Shown: positions 16,576 to 24,838 of the stretch, piece by piece | Layout: every line of letters begins with the position of its first letter | Position numbering within the stretch: position 1 is the first letter of the stretch | Source of the DNA: Candidatus Calditenuaceae archaeon | GTDB taxonomy: Archaea > Thermoproteota > Nitrososphaeria_A > Caldarchaeales > Calditenuaceae | Length of the DNA: 64,000 nucleotides | Assembly (NCBI GenBank): GCA_025058175.1 | Contig: JANXED010000001.1 | Coordinates: 248,001 to 312,000, forward strand | Reading direction: 5' to 3' | The notes under the pieces: generated by a model | Databases searched by the model: none | Seen by the model: the letters and a program-made list of their open reading frames with translations, nothing else | Told to the model about the DNA's origin: nothing | Program-made: the position numbers and the translations under genes

Positions 16576-17343
16576 TCAGAAGTAGCCGTAAAGCGTCAGG
16601 AGTAGCGAGGGGACGAAGAGCGAAGCCCAAGCTCTCCTGCTGTAACTGAAGACCTTCAATCCATCGAGGGGCCCGAACGGCAACAAGTTGAACAGGGCGA
16701 GGAACGAGTTGAGGGCGCCCACCACGAAGACCACCCTACCTAAGGGAGATGCGGGCGAAGCGAGCTGCAGCACCAGGGACGAAGCGTAGCAGACCAGCGC
16801 GATCGCGATGTTCGACGTCGGGCCGACGGCCGCGATCCTCGCCAGCGCCCTCGCGCTCGGGATTCCGAGGACGTTCACCGCACCAGGGGCTATGACCTTC
16901 AGCGGCGAGAAGACCGAGAGGAGCGTCAGGAGCGCGCCGATCGGGGAGAGCTTGAAGACGGCTGAGTACCCGAGCCTCTGGGCCTCGTACTTGTGGGCCA
17001 GCTCGTGAACGAGGAAGGAGGCCGTGAAGGCCCCGACCGCGAGGGCGAGGTGCGGCAGGTCCGTCCACCCGGTCCTGAGGAGCGTGAAGCCCACCGCGGT
17101 GACGAGCGCGGAGCCGATAGCAAGGTTCGCGGCCTCCGAACCGCTCAGCCTCATCGCGACCCTCTCCGGCCTCCTCTCGCGGACAACCGACTCGACGCGC
17201 TCGATCTCGATCGGCGACCTCGCGAGGTGTAGGTACTTGCAGCCGTGGGCCTCGGGGAGCCGGTGCTCCGCGCAGTGGTACTGCCCGCAGTAGGCGCACT
17301 TGAACGGGAGGACCTCCTCCTTGTCGCAGACGGCGCACCGCAT
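16576..17343 (-). CDS. Site-2 protease (M50) with N-terminal AN1 zinc finger
   Basis: This 255-residue protein joins an AN1-type zinc finger to an intramembrane M50 metalloprotease. The finger occupies residues 1-40: CAVCDKEEVLPFKCAYCGQYHC followed by EHR and HGC, here quoted as CAVC, CAYCGQYHC and EHRLPEAHGC. A basic linker follows, then membrane segments with the zinc motif HELAHKYEAQRLG near residue 112 (HExxH) and the second active-site motif NLLPFGPLDGLK near residue 220 (the NPDG-like motif). The protease domain is complete. AN1 fingers bind ubiquitin-like or folded partners in other proteins, so the finger may select substrates. It is upstream of, and possibly cotranscribed with, a DtxR-like regulator. 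A TATA-like ccttatattc lies 30 bases before the ATG. Confidence 0.88.
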   Translation of the reverse strand: MRCAVCDKEEVLPFKCAYCGQYHCAEHRLPEAHGCKYLHLARSPIEIERVESVVRERRPERVAMRLSGSEAANLAIGSALVTAVGFTLLRTGWTDLPHLALAVGAFTASFLVHELAHKYEAQRLGYSAVFKLSPIGALLTLLSVFSPLKVIAPGAVNVLGIPSARALARIAAVGPTSNIAIALVCYASSLVLQLASPASPLGRVVFVVGALNSFLALFNLLPFGPLDGLKVFSYSRRAWASLFVPSLLLTLYGYF

Positions 17344-17650
17344 GATGACGCCTACGTGACTCGTTCAGGTGAATATAAGGTGCTTAGGGATCCAGGTTCC
17401 CTACGAGAGGACAAGGCTGGGGATATCGAGGACGTACCAGATCCCGCGGACCCTCCTTGACATGACCGTCACGGATGCCGCGAGGCTGATCGATGGATCT
17501 GGCGCTCGTTCAGAGAGGTCCCACGGGTCTGACCCGCAAATCGGTCGTCGACTCTCGCGGGCTTCATGCGTCTTAGACGGGCAACTTGGGGCGCGACTCG
17601 CCGAGCGGTCGGAATCACTCATAAATTGGGAGGCGAGGGATGGGTGTAGG
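17344..17650. other. Intergenic stretch between AN1-protease gene and tRNA-Ser
   Basis: It holds the minus-strand TATA box of the protease gene (17371-17380) and the plus-strand TATA of tRNA-Ser (17620-17627). Between about 17385 and 17615 I see no credible gene or repeat. Confidence 0.6.
17620..17627 (+). promoter_or_regulatory. TATA box of tRNA-Ser
   Basis: The sequence cataaatt lies about 27 bases upstream of the tRNA 5' end. Confidence 0.55.
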
Positions 17651-17752
17651 GCCGGGGTCCCATAGCGGCCATTGGGGCGGCCTGGAGCCCCGGAAGAACA
17701 GGAAGCCGCTGCCCCGATGAGGGGCGCGCGGGTTCGAGTCCCGCCCCCGGCG
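17651..17752 (+). tRNA. tRNA-Ser (GGA) with a short intron in the anticodon loop
   Basis: Acceptor stem GCCGGGG/CCCCGGC, T arm GCGGG-TTCGAGT-CCCGC, and a long variable arm GCCCC-GATGA-GGGGC mark a class II tRNA; discriminator G and anticodon GGA (17684-17686) make it serine. The anticodon stem GCGGC (17677-17681) pairs with GCCGC (17705-17709), leaving a 23-base loop, so about 16 bases (roughly 17688-17703) must be an intron at or beside position 37/38. CCTG and CAGG can pair to form the short central helix of a bulge-helix-bulge splicing motif. The D stem has a T-T mismatch at its inner pair. No CCA is encoded. Exact splice sites are uncertain by one base. Confidence 0.9.
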
Positions 17753-17866
17753 TCACGGTCGATCTCCGCCCCTCCGGCGCGACACACCTCTGGACCCGAG
17801 CTTGGTGGCTCTTCGACTAATTTCTAAATAAGACTGAGAGCACGCGGTCACAGGTGGCCCGAGCTT

Positions 17867-18961
17867 TTGGAGGCGACGAGGGAGGCCAAGCTGCTGGAGG
17901 AGTTCGGGCTGAACGAGCTCGAGCCCGGAGACCTCCCGATCGACCACCACTTCGTCAGGAGGAGGATAATCTTCTCCGCCAGGACGAAGGAGGAGCTCAG
18001 GGCCGCGATATCGCAGACCGGCTACTACGTCCTAACCGGGATAATGCCGTCCTCTGACAGGATACACCTCGGGACGATGGCGGTCGTCGAGGCCGTGAAG
18101 TGCTTCGCTGCGAAGGCCAAGTTCACGGTGCTCCTCGTCGCGGATCTAGAGTCCCTCGCAACTCGGAACGTGGGGCTCGAGGAGGGGAGGAGGATAGCCC
18201 TGGAGAACCACATCCCGACCTACCTGGCGCTGGGCATCGACCCAGAGAAGACCGTCTTCTACTTCCAGTCGGAGAACATAGACGTCCACAGGATAGCAGC
18301 TGACGCGGCGAGGGAGATCACGCTCAACGAGTTCAGGGCCGTCTACGGGAACGCCGAGCCCTCGAGGATCGTCTCGAGCCTTTACCAGATAGGTGACGTG
18401 CTCTTCCCTCAGCTCGCCTTCGACCTCCCGGGCGTCATCCCGGTCGGGCTTGACCAGGATCCGCACCTGAGGCTAGCGAGGGACTACGTCAGGAGGACCC
18501 CCTTCTTCAGGTTCAGGCCGATCATCGGCGCCTACATTAGGGACGTTCCCAGCCTTAGGGGCGAAGGGAAGATGAGCAAGAGCGACCCCTTCTCCGCGAT
18601 CTTCATCCCCGAAGAGGACGCGGCAGAGCTGAGAAGGAAGGTCTTCAAGGCCTACTCAGGCGGAAGGGAGCCGATAGAGGTCCACAGGAGGCTCGGTGCG
18701 AACCTCGAGGTCGACGTGTCCTACCAGATTCTGAGGTTCCTCCTGAGGGACGACGCGGAGCTCGCGAGGATAACCGAGGAGTACGGGTCCGGGAGGATGT
18801 TGAGTGGCGAGATCAAGCAGTACCTTTTCGAGCTCCTCGCGGAGACTATGCGGGACCTGAGGGAGAGGATCGAACAGTACAGGGACCTCGTGAGGAGGGG
18901 AGGCGTGAAGTTCGTGAGGGACTCGAGGGAGTTGAGGGAAGCGGTCTCCACGATCTCCTGA
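17867..18961 (+). CDS. trpS: Tryptophanyl-tRNA synthetase (archaeal type)
   Basis: A class I synthetase that charges tRNA-Trp. The 364-residue protein has a HIGH-like motif in SSDRIHLGTMAV near residue 65, the tryptophan-pocket segment PVGLDQDPHLRLARDY near 190, and GKMSKSDP near 235. The phrase DQDPHLRLARD distinguishes TrpRS from the related TyrRS. The start is TTG at 17867, preceded at ten bases by AGGTGG; no ATG or GTG is available in frame. A TATA-like tttctaaata lies about 40 bases upstream. It follows tRNA-Ser on the same strand but has its own promoter. Confidence 0.9.
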   Translation: MEATREAKLLEEFGLNELEPGDLPIDHHFVRRRIIFSARTKEELRAAISQTGYYVLTGIMPSSDRIHLGTMAVVEAVKCFAAKAKFTVLLVADLESLATRNVGLEEGRRIALENHIPTYLALGIDPEKTVFYFQSENIDVHRIAADAAREITLNEFRAVYGNAEPSRIVSSLYQIGDVLFPQLAFDLPGVIPVGLDQDPHLRLARDYVRRTPFFRFRPIIGAYIRDVPSLRGEGKMSKSDPFSAIFIPEEDAAELRRKVFKAYSGGREPIEVHRRLGANLEVDVSYQILRFLLRDDAELARITEEYGSGRMLSGEIKQYLFELLAETMRDLRERIEQYRDLVRRGGVKFVRDSRELREAVSTIS

Positions 18962-18970
18962 AGGGAGCGA

Positions 18971-19399
18971 TCAGGGGATCGAGTCGAGCGGCGTCGGGTT
19001 TTCCCTCTCGATGTAGGTCACGTGACGGAGCTCGCCGTTCACCCTGACCATGTGCTTGGAGGACTTCGGGGGGAGCTTCATTCCGGTGAGCGCGGCCCTC
19101 AGCACGTCCTCCTTCGTGACCGGGGGCTTGTTGTCCCAGGGCTCGACGACGATCTCCTCGCTCGAGTAATCGATTAGGTATGCGGGGATGTAACGCTTCC
19201 CGAGCCTCTTCATGCAGTTGTACCGGTGGTGGCCGTCGATGATGGTCATCGTCCGCGCGTCGACCAGTATCGGCCTCTTCAAGGCGCCGTCCCTCACGAT
19301 CTCCCGCAGCAGCTCCTCGAGGTGCGCCGGGTCGTACTGCTCGTGCTCCCTGAGCTCGTCGAGCCTCATCAGCTTGGGTCCGGATATCGGGGTCTCCAA
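18971..19399 (-). CDS. ParB-fold protein, short SerK-like (ADP-dependent serine kinase family)
   Basis: The 142-residue protein has the ParB/Srx-fold core with RPILVDARTMTIIDGHHRYNC near residues 51-71, here characterised by DGHHR, and the C-terminal PPKSSKHMV, which resembles the PKTTRH segment of the archaeal free-serine kinase SerK. SerK makes O-phosphoserine for cysteine synthesis. The present protein is much shorter than Thermococcus SerK (about 240 residues), so kinase activity is an inference. It starts at TTG 19399, 26 bases after a good TATA (ttaaatt at 19425-19431); an ATG at 19369 is an alternative. It converges on trpS. Confidence 0.7.
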   Translation of the reverse strand: METPISGPKLMRLDELREHEQYDPAHLEELLREIVRDGALKRPILVDARTMTIIDGHHRYNCMKRLGKRYIPAYLIDYSSEEIVVEPWDNKPPVTKEDVLRAALTGMKLPPKSSKHMVRVNGELRHVTYIERENPTPLDSIP

Positions 19400-19539
19400 G
19401 TCGGGCCGTCGCCGAAATGGCCCGAATTTAACCTAGTCCCGGTCACGAAGCGCAACAAATAAAATCGGAGTGTCCGGACGATGCATACGTCGCGACCCCC
19501 TACGGAGGCGGGTCCCTCCGTCCGGCTGTATGGACCTAC

Positions 19540-19749
19540 TCACGACCCCTCCTTGCTTGAGAGCCACCACGTCAGGTAGTCGTCCTTCCACCGCTTGGCC
19601 CTCTCGACCCTCTCCCGCTCGGCCCTTGCGCGCTCGGCCGCCTCGAGCAGCTGTTGGGGGCTCATCACGGCGCCGCAGGAGGTGCAAGAGTACACCTTCG
19701 AGGACCGCTCGTAGACCATCGTCCCGCCACACTCGGGACAGACCCGCAT
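19540..19749 (-). CDS. Small zinc-ribbon protein
   Basis: A 69-residue protein with one zinc ribbon: CPECGG at residues 4-9 and CTSCGA near 22-27, giving four cysteine ligands. The rest is a charged helix rich in alanine, arginine and glutamate ending in two tryptophans (TWWLSS). No enzyme motif is present. A TATA box (gtttaaatc, 19783-19776) lies about 30 bases before the ATG, so a leaderless message is likely and the gene is probably real. The function is unknown; such proteins often bind nucleic acid or ribosomes. Confidence 0.75.
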   Translation of the reverse strand: MRVCPECGGTMVYERSSKVYSCTSCGAVMSPQQLLEAAERARAERERVERAKRWKDDYLTWWLSSKEGS

Positions 19750-19848
19750 GCCAGGGGCTCATATCCGACGCTGTGGATTTAAACGTGATCCCCCAGAAGC
19801 TCCATCAGTCGGCGAGCGGCTTCGAAAGGACCTCCGCCCGCAGGCCGA

Positions 19849-20613
19849 TCAGCCCAGCATCAGCGTTCCCCCGTCGACGACGATCACCTGACCGTTAACG
19901 AAGCTGAAGAGGTCGGAGGCCAGCGCTAGCGCCACCTTCGCGACCTCGGAGGGCTCGCCCCACCTGCCCATCGGCGACTCCTCAGCCAGCGCCTCCCGCT
20001 CGTCCTCCCGGAGGACGTCGTACGTCGCGGAGGTCTTGATGTTGCCAAGGGCCAAGGCATAGGCCCTCACCTTGTACCTTCTGTACTCGGCCGCGACCGC
20101 CCTCACGAGGCCCACGACCGCGAGCTTCGCGATCGAGTACGCAGAGCCGTACCTGTACCAGCTGAGGGCAGGGGTCGAGGAGGTGAGGATCAGGACGCCT
20201 CCCTCCATGAACGGAAGGAGGGCCCTGACAGCCCTGAAGGTCGAGAGTAGGTCGACGTTCAGGATCTTGACCAGCTCGTCCGCCCTCACCTCTCCGATCC
20301 CCCTGTACCAGATCTCAGGCTCGAGCGGGTAGCCGACGTAGCTGATCAGGACGTCCAGCCTCCCGAAGGCCCTCGTGACGGCCCCGGCCAGCACGCTCTC
20401 AGCCCCAGGCTCGGACAGGTCGAGCTGGAGGGCTTCGGCCCTCGCGCCCCTCCGCCTGCACTCCTCCGCCAGCCCCGACAGGACCCCTGCCCTCCTGCCT
20501 GAGAGCAGAAGGCTTGCGCCCTCGCTCGCGAAGAGCAGCGCGGTCTCCCTGCCCACCTCCCCTGTCGCTCCCAGGATGACGCACGACTTGCCCTCCAGAA
20601 GTCCGGGCCTCAC
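19849..20613 (-). CDS. Short-chain dehydrogenase/reductase
   Basis: A classical SDR of 254 residues. The Rossmann glycine motif is GATGEVGRETA near residues 14-24, the catalytic tyrosine-lysine pair is in YSIAK near residue 161 with a serine in LTSSTPALSWYR upstream, and the C-terminal VNGQVIVVDGG is typical of 3-oxoacyl-ACP reductase-like members. The usual NNAG is replaced by SYVGYP. The substrate cannot be told. It lies 40 bases after the ProRS start region's end on the same strand, in a row with proS, and could be cotranscribed with it. Confidence 0.85.
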   Translation of the reverse strand: MRPGLLEGKSCVILGATGEVGRETALLFASEGASLLLSGRRAGVLSGLAEECRRRGARAEALQLDLSEPGAESVLAGAVTRAFGRLDVLISYVGYPLEPEIWYRGIGEVRADELVKILNVDLLSTFRAVRALLPFMEGGVLILTSSTPALSWYRYGSAYSIAKLAVVGLVRAVAAEYRRYKVRAYALALGNIKTSATYDVLREDEREALAEESPMGRWGEPSEVAKVALALASDLFSFVNGQVIVVDGGTLMLG

Positions 20614-20652
20614 GGCGTTGAGGGCTCGTCCCCATGTAAAGAACGGTTTCCC

Positions 20653-22080
20653 TCAGTACGCCCTGCCGAAGTAAGCGGTGACACCGTCCTCCCTCCCGCA
20701 GACGATGCACGGAGAGAGGGGCGGCTCCCGCTCGAAGGGGATGACCCTGACCGTAGCGCCGGTGAGGTCCTTGATCTTCGTCTCGCACTCCTCGGAACCG
20801 CAGTAGGTCGCCCTCACGAACCCTCCCTTCTCCTCCAGCGCCCTTGCGAACTCCTCGAAGGACCGTGCCTCGCTCAGCTTGGACCTGAGGAGCTCCTGGG
20901 CCCTCCTGAAGAGGTTCCGTTGGACCTCGGAGAGGAGTTCCTTCACCGCACCCTCGAGCGCGGGCTCGTCGACGCGGGTCCTCTTCAGCTCGTCCCTCCT
21001 GAAGAGCGTCACCTTCCGCTCCGAGACGTCCCTCGGTCCGACCTCGACCCTGACCGGTACCCCCTTGAGCTCCCACTCGTTGAACTTCCAGCCCGGCGTG
21101 TGCTCCATGTCGTCGTCGAGGTGCGTCCTGAAGCCCGCGCTCTTCAGCCTCGAGACAAGCTGCCTGCACTTCTCCAGCACGACCTCCCTCTCCGCGTCGG
21201 TGTAGTAGATCGGGATGACGACTACCTGGATCGGAGCGACCTCCGGAGGGAGCACGAGGCCCCTGTCGTCGCCGTGGACCATAATCACCGCGCCTATCAC
21301 CCTCCACGAGAGCCCCCAAGAGGTGCTCCAGGCGTAGTGCATCTGACCATCGGGTCCCAGGTACCTCACCTCGAAGGCCGTCGTGAAGTTCTGGCCGAGG
21401 TTGTGGGAGGTCGCCATCTGGAGGACCTTTCCGTCGGGCATCACGGCCTCGAGGGTCGTCGTGTAGAGGGCCCCGACGAACTTCTCGAGCTGCGACTTGT
21501 AGCCCGCGATCACCGGTATCGCCAGCTTCTCCTCGATGAACTCCCTGTAGATCTCGAGCATCCTCATCACCTCCTCGTCGGCCTCCTCCTTCGTCGCGTG
21601 GATCGTGTGGCCCTCCTGCCAGAGGAACTCGGAGGTCCTGATGAAGGGCTTCGTGGACTTTATCTCCGCCCTCAGAGCGGAGTTCCAGAAGTTCACCAAC
21701 ACCGGCAGCTCCCTCCAGCTCTTGATCGACTTCCCGAAGGTAGAGTAGAAGAGCGTCTCCGATGTCGGCCTGACCGCGTACCTCTCGGAGAGCTGGTCGT
21801 CCCCTGACATCGTCACCCAGAATACCTCGGGCGTGAAGCCCTTGAAGTGCTCCGCCTCCTTCCTCAGCAACGACTCCGGTATCAGTACCGGGAGGAAGGC
21901 GTTCCTGTGGTTCGTCTCCCTGAACCTCTTGTCGAGGTGGGACCTGATCAGCTCCCAGATCTCGTAGCCATAGGGATGGAGGTAGATGAAGCCCTTGATA
22001 GGCGCGTAACCAGCGAGTCCAGCCTCGACGACGACCTCGCTGTACCACTCGGGGAGGTCCTCCGACTTCTTCGCCTTCAT
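20653..22080 (-). CDS. proS: Prolyl-tRNA synthetase (archaeal/eukaryotic type)
   Basis: A class II synthetase that charges tRNA-Pro. The 475-residue length and the lack of an editing insert are those of the archaeal/eukaryotic type. Seen: motif 2 region FIRTSEFLWQEGHTIHAT near residue 140, the preceding RPTSETLFYSTF near 100, the glycine-rich segment ATSHNLGQNF near 220, and motif 3 with GDDRGLVLPPEVAP near 268. The C-terminal zinc-like domain has CGSEECE and CIVCGRED and ends in AYFGRAY, with the terminal tyrosine typical of this type. A divergent DUF99 gene starts about 100 bases away. Confidence 0.96.
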   Translation of the reverse strand: MKAKKSEDLPEWYSEVVVEAGLAGYAPIKGFIYLHPYGYEIWELIRSHLDKRFRETNHRNAFLPVLIPESLLRKEAEHFKGFTPEVFWVTMSGDDQLSERYAVRPTSETLFYSTFGKSIKSWRELPVLVNFWNSALRAEIKSTKPFIRTSEFLWQEGHTIHATKEEADEEVMRMLEIYREFIEEKLAIPVIAGYKSQLEKFVGALYTTTLEAVMPDGKVLQMATSHNLGQNFTTAFEVRYLGPDGQMHYAWSTSWGLSWRVIGAVIMVHGDDRGLVLPPEVAPIQVVVIPIYYTDAEREVVLEKCRQLVSRLKSAGFRTHLDDDMEHTPGWKFNEWELKGVPVRVEVGPRDVSERKVTLFRRDELKRTRVDEPALEGAVKELLSEVQRNLFRRAQELLRSKLSEARSFEEFARALEEKGGFVRATYCGSEECETKIKDLTGATVRVIPFEREPPLSPCIVCGREDGVTAYFGRAY

Positions 22081-22184
22081 CCCGAACCGAGCGAGACCCT
22101 CTGGGTTTTGACCTTTCAGGCGACCGATACCCCCGACCCGGTGCGGGGAAGGCGTATAGGCGGCCGGGGGATCTGTTCCGCTGA

Positions 22185-22805
22185 ATGGCCTCGCGGGCCG
22201 AGGAGGTCAAGGTCAAGCCCTTCAACCCGTACAAGAAGGCCTACAGGGTGCTGGGCGTCGCGGAGAGCTTCGGTCCCGGCGACTCGAGGGCCGTCCTGGG
22301 AGGGGTCGTGATGAGGGCGGACCTCCAGATCGACGGGATGGTCCTGGGGTCGTGCACGGTCGGGGGGATGGACTCGACAGAGGCGATCGCGAGGATGCAC
22401 GAGGAGCTCGGGAGGAGCGATGTGAACTTAGTGATGTTAGGGGGCTGCATCATCAGCCTCTTCAACCTCGTCGACGTCAGGGCGCTCTCCGAGAGGCTCT
22501 CGCTCCCCGTCCTCTGCGTCACCTTCAGGCCTTCTCCAGGGCTCGAGGGGCTGATCGCGACCAGGTTCTCGCAGGACGCTCCCGTGAGGCTGGAGGTCTA
22601 CAGGTCCCTCGGCGAGAGGGAGGAGGTGAGGCTGAAGACCGGGCACCTCGTCTACGTCAGGAGGCAGGGGATCACTAGGAGGGCGGCAGAGGTCGTCCTG
22701 AACACGCTGACGCTGAGCGGGAAGGTCCCCGAGCCGATCAGGGTCGCGAGGCTCCTCGCGAGGGCCGCGAAGGACTTCAGGGTCGACGGTGGTCAGGGCC
22801 TGTAA
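22185..22805 (+). CDS. DUF99 family protein
   Basis: A 206-residue archaeal protein of the DUF99 family, which has an endonuclease V-like fold but no proven role. Family features are RVLGVAESFG near residues 21-30, the acidic TVGGMDSTEAI segment near 57-67 and LGGCIISLFNLVD near 85-97. The start ATG has a TATA-like cgtatagg about 30 bases upstream, so the message may be leaderless. Its end overlaps the convergent sugar nucleotidyltransferase gene by 13 bases. I cannot say whether it cuts DNA. Confidence 0.85.
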   Translation: MASRAEEVKVKPFNPYKKAYRVLGVAESFGPGDSRAVLGGVVMRADLQIDGMVLGSCTVGGMDSTEAIARMHEELGRSDVNLVMLGGCIISLFNLVDVRALSERLSLPVLCVTFRPSPGLEGLIATRFSQDAPVRLEVYRSLGEREEVRLKTGHLVYVRRQGITRRAAEVVLNTLTLSGKVPEPIRVARLLARAAKDFRVDGGQGL

Positions 22806-23857
22806 GTCGCGTGCGGCGGGACCACTATCGGGTTCAGCGGGTCCCCCTCGAGCTCGACGCCCTCTGGGACAGAGGAGCCCGGCCCCAGTATGCAGTTGAG
22901 GAGCCTCGAGCCCTCCCCGACCCTGGCGCCCTCGAGCAGAAGCGTCCTACTGAGCCGGGAGCTCCTCCCGACGCTCGCGGACCCCATCACGACGGAGAGC
23001 TCGACTGTTGAACCATCGCCGACGACCGCGCCCTCGCCGACGAACGACGTCTGGACCGATGCGTTTCCGCCGATCACCGCGCCCCTGCCTATCGCGCTCC
23101 TCTCTCCCAGCTCCCTCTCGAGGGTCTCGACGTTCGCCCTCAACAGCTCAGACGGGCCTCCGAGGTCATACCACCACTCTCCGGGGTCCCCGACGACCGC
23201 TATCCTCCTGCCCCTCCTCGCCAGCCCGACGACCGCGTCGGTCAGCTCGTACTCGCCCCTCGGCGACCGCTCGACGGCTCTGGCGACCTCGACGACCTCC
23301 CCGGGCAAGAGGTAGATCCCAGCGTTGACCAGCGCTGGGGGCCTCACGTCCTTGGACTTCTCGAGGATGCCCTGGAGGACCCCGTCCCTGACCAGAAGCG
23401 TCCCGAACCTCCACGGGTCGTGCCTGATCACCCCGAGCAGCCCTCCGTCGAGATGGCCGGACTCGACCGTCTCGACCAGTCTCTTGACGGGTTCAGGCCT
23501 GATGGTGACGTCACCGTAGACCAGCAGGAACCTCCTCTCCTTCGAGACCGCTGCGCCGGCCGCGAGGAGCGCGTGCGCCGTGCCCAGGGGAGCCTCCTGC
23601 CTCGGGAACTTCACCCTGTCCCTCCCGAACTCCGAGAGCGCCGAGATCACCCTCTCCGCGAGGTAGCCTACGACTATGTGGACCTCCTCCGCACCCAGGT
23701 CCAGTAGCGTCCTCACGGTCCGCCTGAGCACGGGTTCCCCCGCGACCGGGAGCAAGTGCTTCGGCCGCTCAGACGTCAGGGGATTCATCCTCGATCCCAT
23801 CCCCGCGGCGAGGACTACCGCCTTCAACCCGCAGGGCTCCGGGGACTCCCTTCTCAA
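22793..23857 (-). CDS. Sugar-1-phosphate nucleotidyltransferase with C-terminal beta-helix
   Basis: The 354-residue protein transfers a nucleotidyl group to a sugar 1-phosphate and may also acetylate it. The N-terminal domain has the complete signature LAAGMGSRMNPLTSERPKHLLP near residues 16-37 (core GMGSRMNPLT), the substrate loop YGDVTIRPE, and the later DLGGPSELLRAN. From about residue 255 hexapeptide repeats form a left-handed beta-helix (VIGGNASVQTSFVGEGAVVG). This resembles archaeal dTDP-glucose or UDP-GlcNAc pyrophosphorylases with acetyltransferase tails. It differs from the GlmU-like gene at 1852-3159 by keeping an intact catalytic loop. Confidence 0.88.
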   Translation of the reverse strand: MRRESPEPCGLKAVVLAAGMGSRMNPLTSERPKHLLPVAGEPVLRRTVRTLLDLGAEEVHIVVGYLAERVISALSEFGRDRVKFPRQEAPLGTAHALLAAGAAVSKERRFLLVYGDVTIRPEPVKRLVETVESGHLDGGLLGVIRHDPWRFGTLLVRDGVLQGILEKSKDVRPPALVNAGIYLLPGEVVEVARAVERSPRGEYELTDAVVGLARRGRRIAVVGDPGEWWYDLGGPSELLRANVETLERELGERSAIGRGAVIGGNASVQTSFVGEGAVVGDGSTVELSVVMGSASVGRSSRLSRTLLLEGARVGEGSRLLNCILGPGSSVPEGVELEGDPLNPIVVPPHATYRP

Positions 23858-23949
23858 AACTTCTACCGTTCGGGGGAGTTAGAACACCGACGTTCCAGCC
23901 CTCGAACCCGAGATAACCGTAAATCCTCGAAGGGCCGCGCGTCCGGGAC

Positions 23950-24825
23950 GTGGAGCCCGTCGGGGTCGCGATGGCCTTGGGGACCGCGTTCCTCTGGGCC
24001 CTGACCTCAGTGGCGATGAGGAGAGCTACTGCCACTGCCGAGGTCTCCCCTGTCGCGGCCTCGGCAGTCGCGTCCCTGATGGGCCTCGTGATCGCGCTGG
24101 TGGCCACGTTGGCAGAGCTCTCGGCCGGGAGAGAGTTCCATGCGCTCGACGGCGGACTGGTGGAGGCGGTGGCGGCCGGGGCGCTGGTCTTCGGGATCGG
24201 GAGGCTCCTCTGGTACTACGGGATAAGTAAGATCGGCGCGTCGAGGTCCAACGCGATCGCGGCCTCCGAGACACTGATCGCGCCACTGGTGGCCATTATT
24301 CTAGCCGGCGAATCGCCCTCGGTGCTGGTGCTTACTGGGGGCGCGATGATTGCGGCCGGTGTGGCAACGGTCTCGCTGCAGAGGAACGGCGGCTCCTCGG
24401 GCAACGAGTGGACGGTCGGGGTCGCGGCGTCGGTCGGAGCGGCGCTGAGCTTTGCACTAGGAGCGACCTACGCGAGGATCGCGAACGTCGCGATCGGGTC
24501 CCCCTTCCTCACCACCCTGATCAGCACCGCCACCTCCCTCTCGATGATGCTCCTGCTGACGGCCAGAACCGGCGGCCTGAGGAGGGCCCTCGGGAACGGG
24601 TACGCGCTCGCCGGGAGCCTCGCGAACGGACTCGCGAGCGTCCTCTTCTGGGGCTCGCTCTACTTAGCGCCCGTGAGCGTCGCGGTCCCCCTGACCCAGA
24701 CGTATCCCCTCTTCACCCTTATGATAACGCTCGGCTTCGCGAAGGCCCTCGAGCGAGTCGACGCGTGGACCGCGGTCGGGGCGGTTGCGGTGACCGTGGG
24801 AGCCGTGATGGTCACGGCGTCCTGA
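23950..24825 (+). CDS. EamA-type (DMT superfamily) membrane transporter
   Basis: A 291-residue membrane protein with ten hydrophobic segments in two related halves, each an EamA repeat. The first half begins with MALGTAFLWALTSVAMRRA and includes YYGISKIGASRSNAIAASE, the second includes VAASVGAALSFALGATYARIAN and PVSVAVPLTQTYPLFT. The family exports metabolites or amino acids or takes up nucleotide sugars; nothing here fixes the substrate. It starts at GTG 23950 about 25 bases after a TATA-like accgtaaatcc, and diverges from the sugar nucleotidyltransferase gene, with only 92 bases between them. Confidence 0.88.
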   Translation: MEPVGVAMALGTAFLWALTSVAMRRATATAEVSPVAASAVASLMGLVIALVATLAELSAGREFHALDGGLVEAVAAGALVFGIGRLLWYYGISKIGASRSNAIAASETLIAPLVAIILAGESPSVLVLTGGAMIAAGVATVSLQRNGGSSGNEWTVGVAASVGAALSFALGATYARIANVAIGSPFLTTLISTATSLSMMLLLTARTGGLRRALGNGYALAGSLANGLASVLFWGSLYLAPVSVAVPLTQTYPLFTLMITLGFAKALERVDAWTAVGAVAVTVGAVMVTAS

Positions 24826-24838
24826 GGGCTGAGCTCGG

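Noticed and set aside
17401-17787. Minus-strand frame across tRNA-Ser
   Set aside because: It overlaps a well-formed tRNA gene and its promoter and has no recognisable protein features.
20399-22234. Long open frame overlapping proS in another frame
   Set aside because: Its sequence is extremely rich in glycine, arginine and proline, as expected from a shifted frame of a GC-rich gene, and it runs through the well-supported ProRS.
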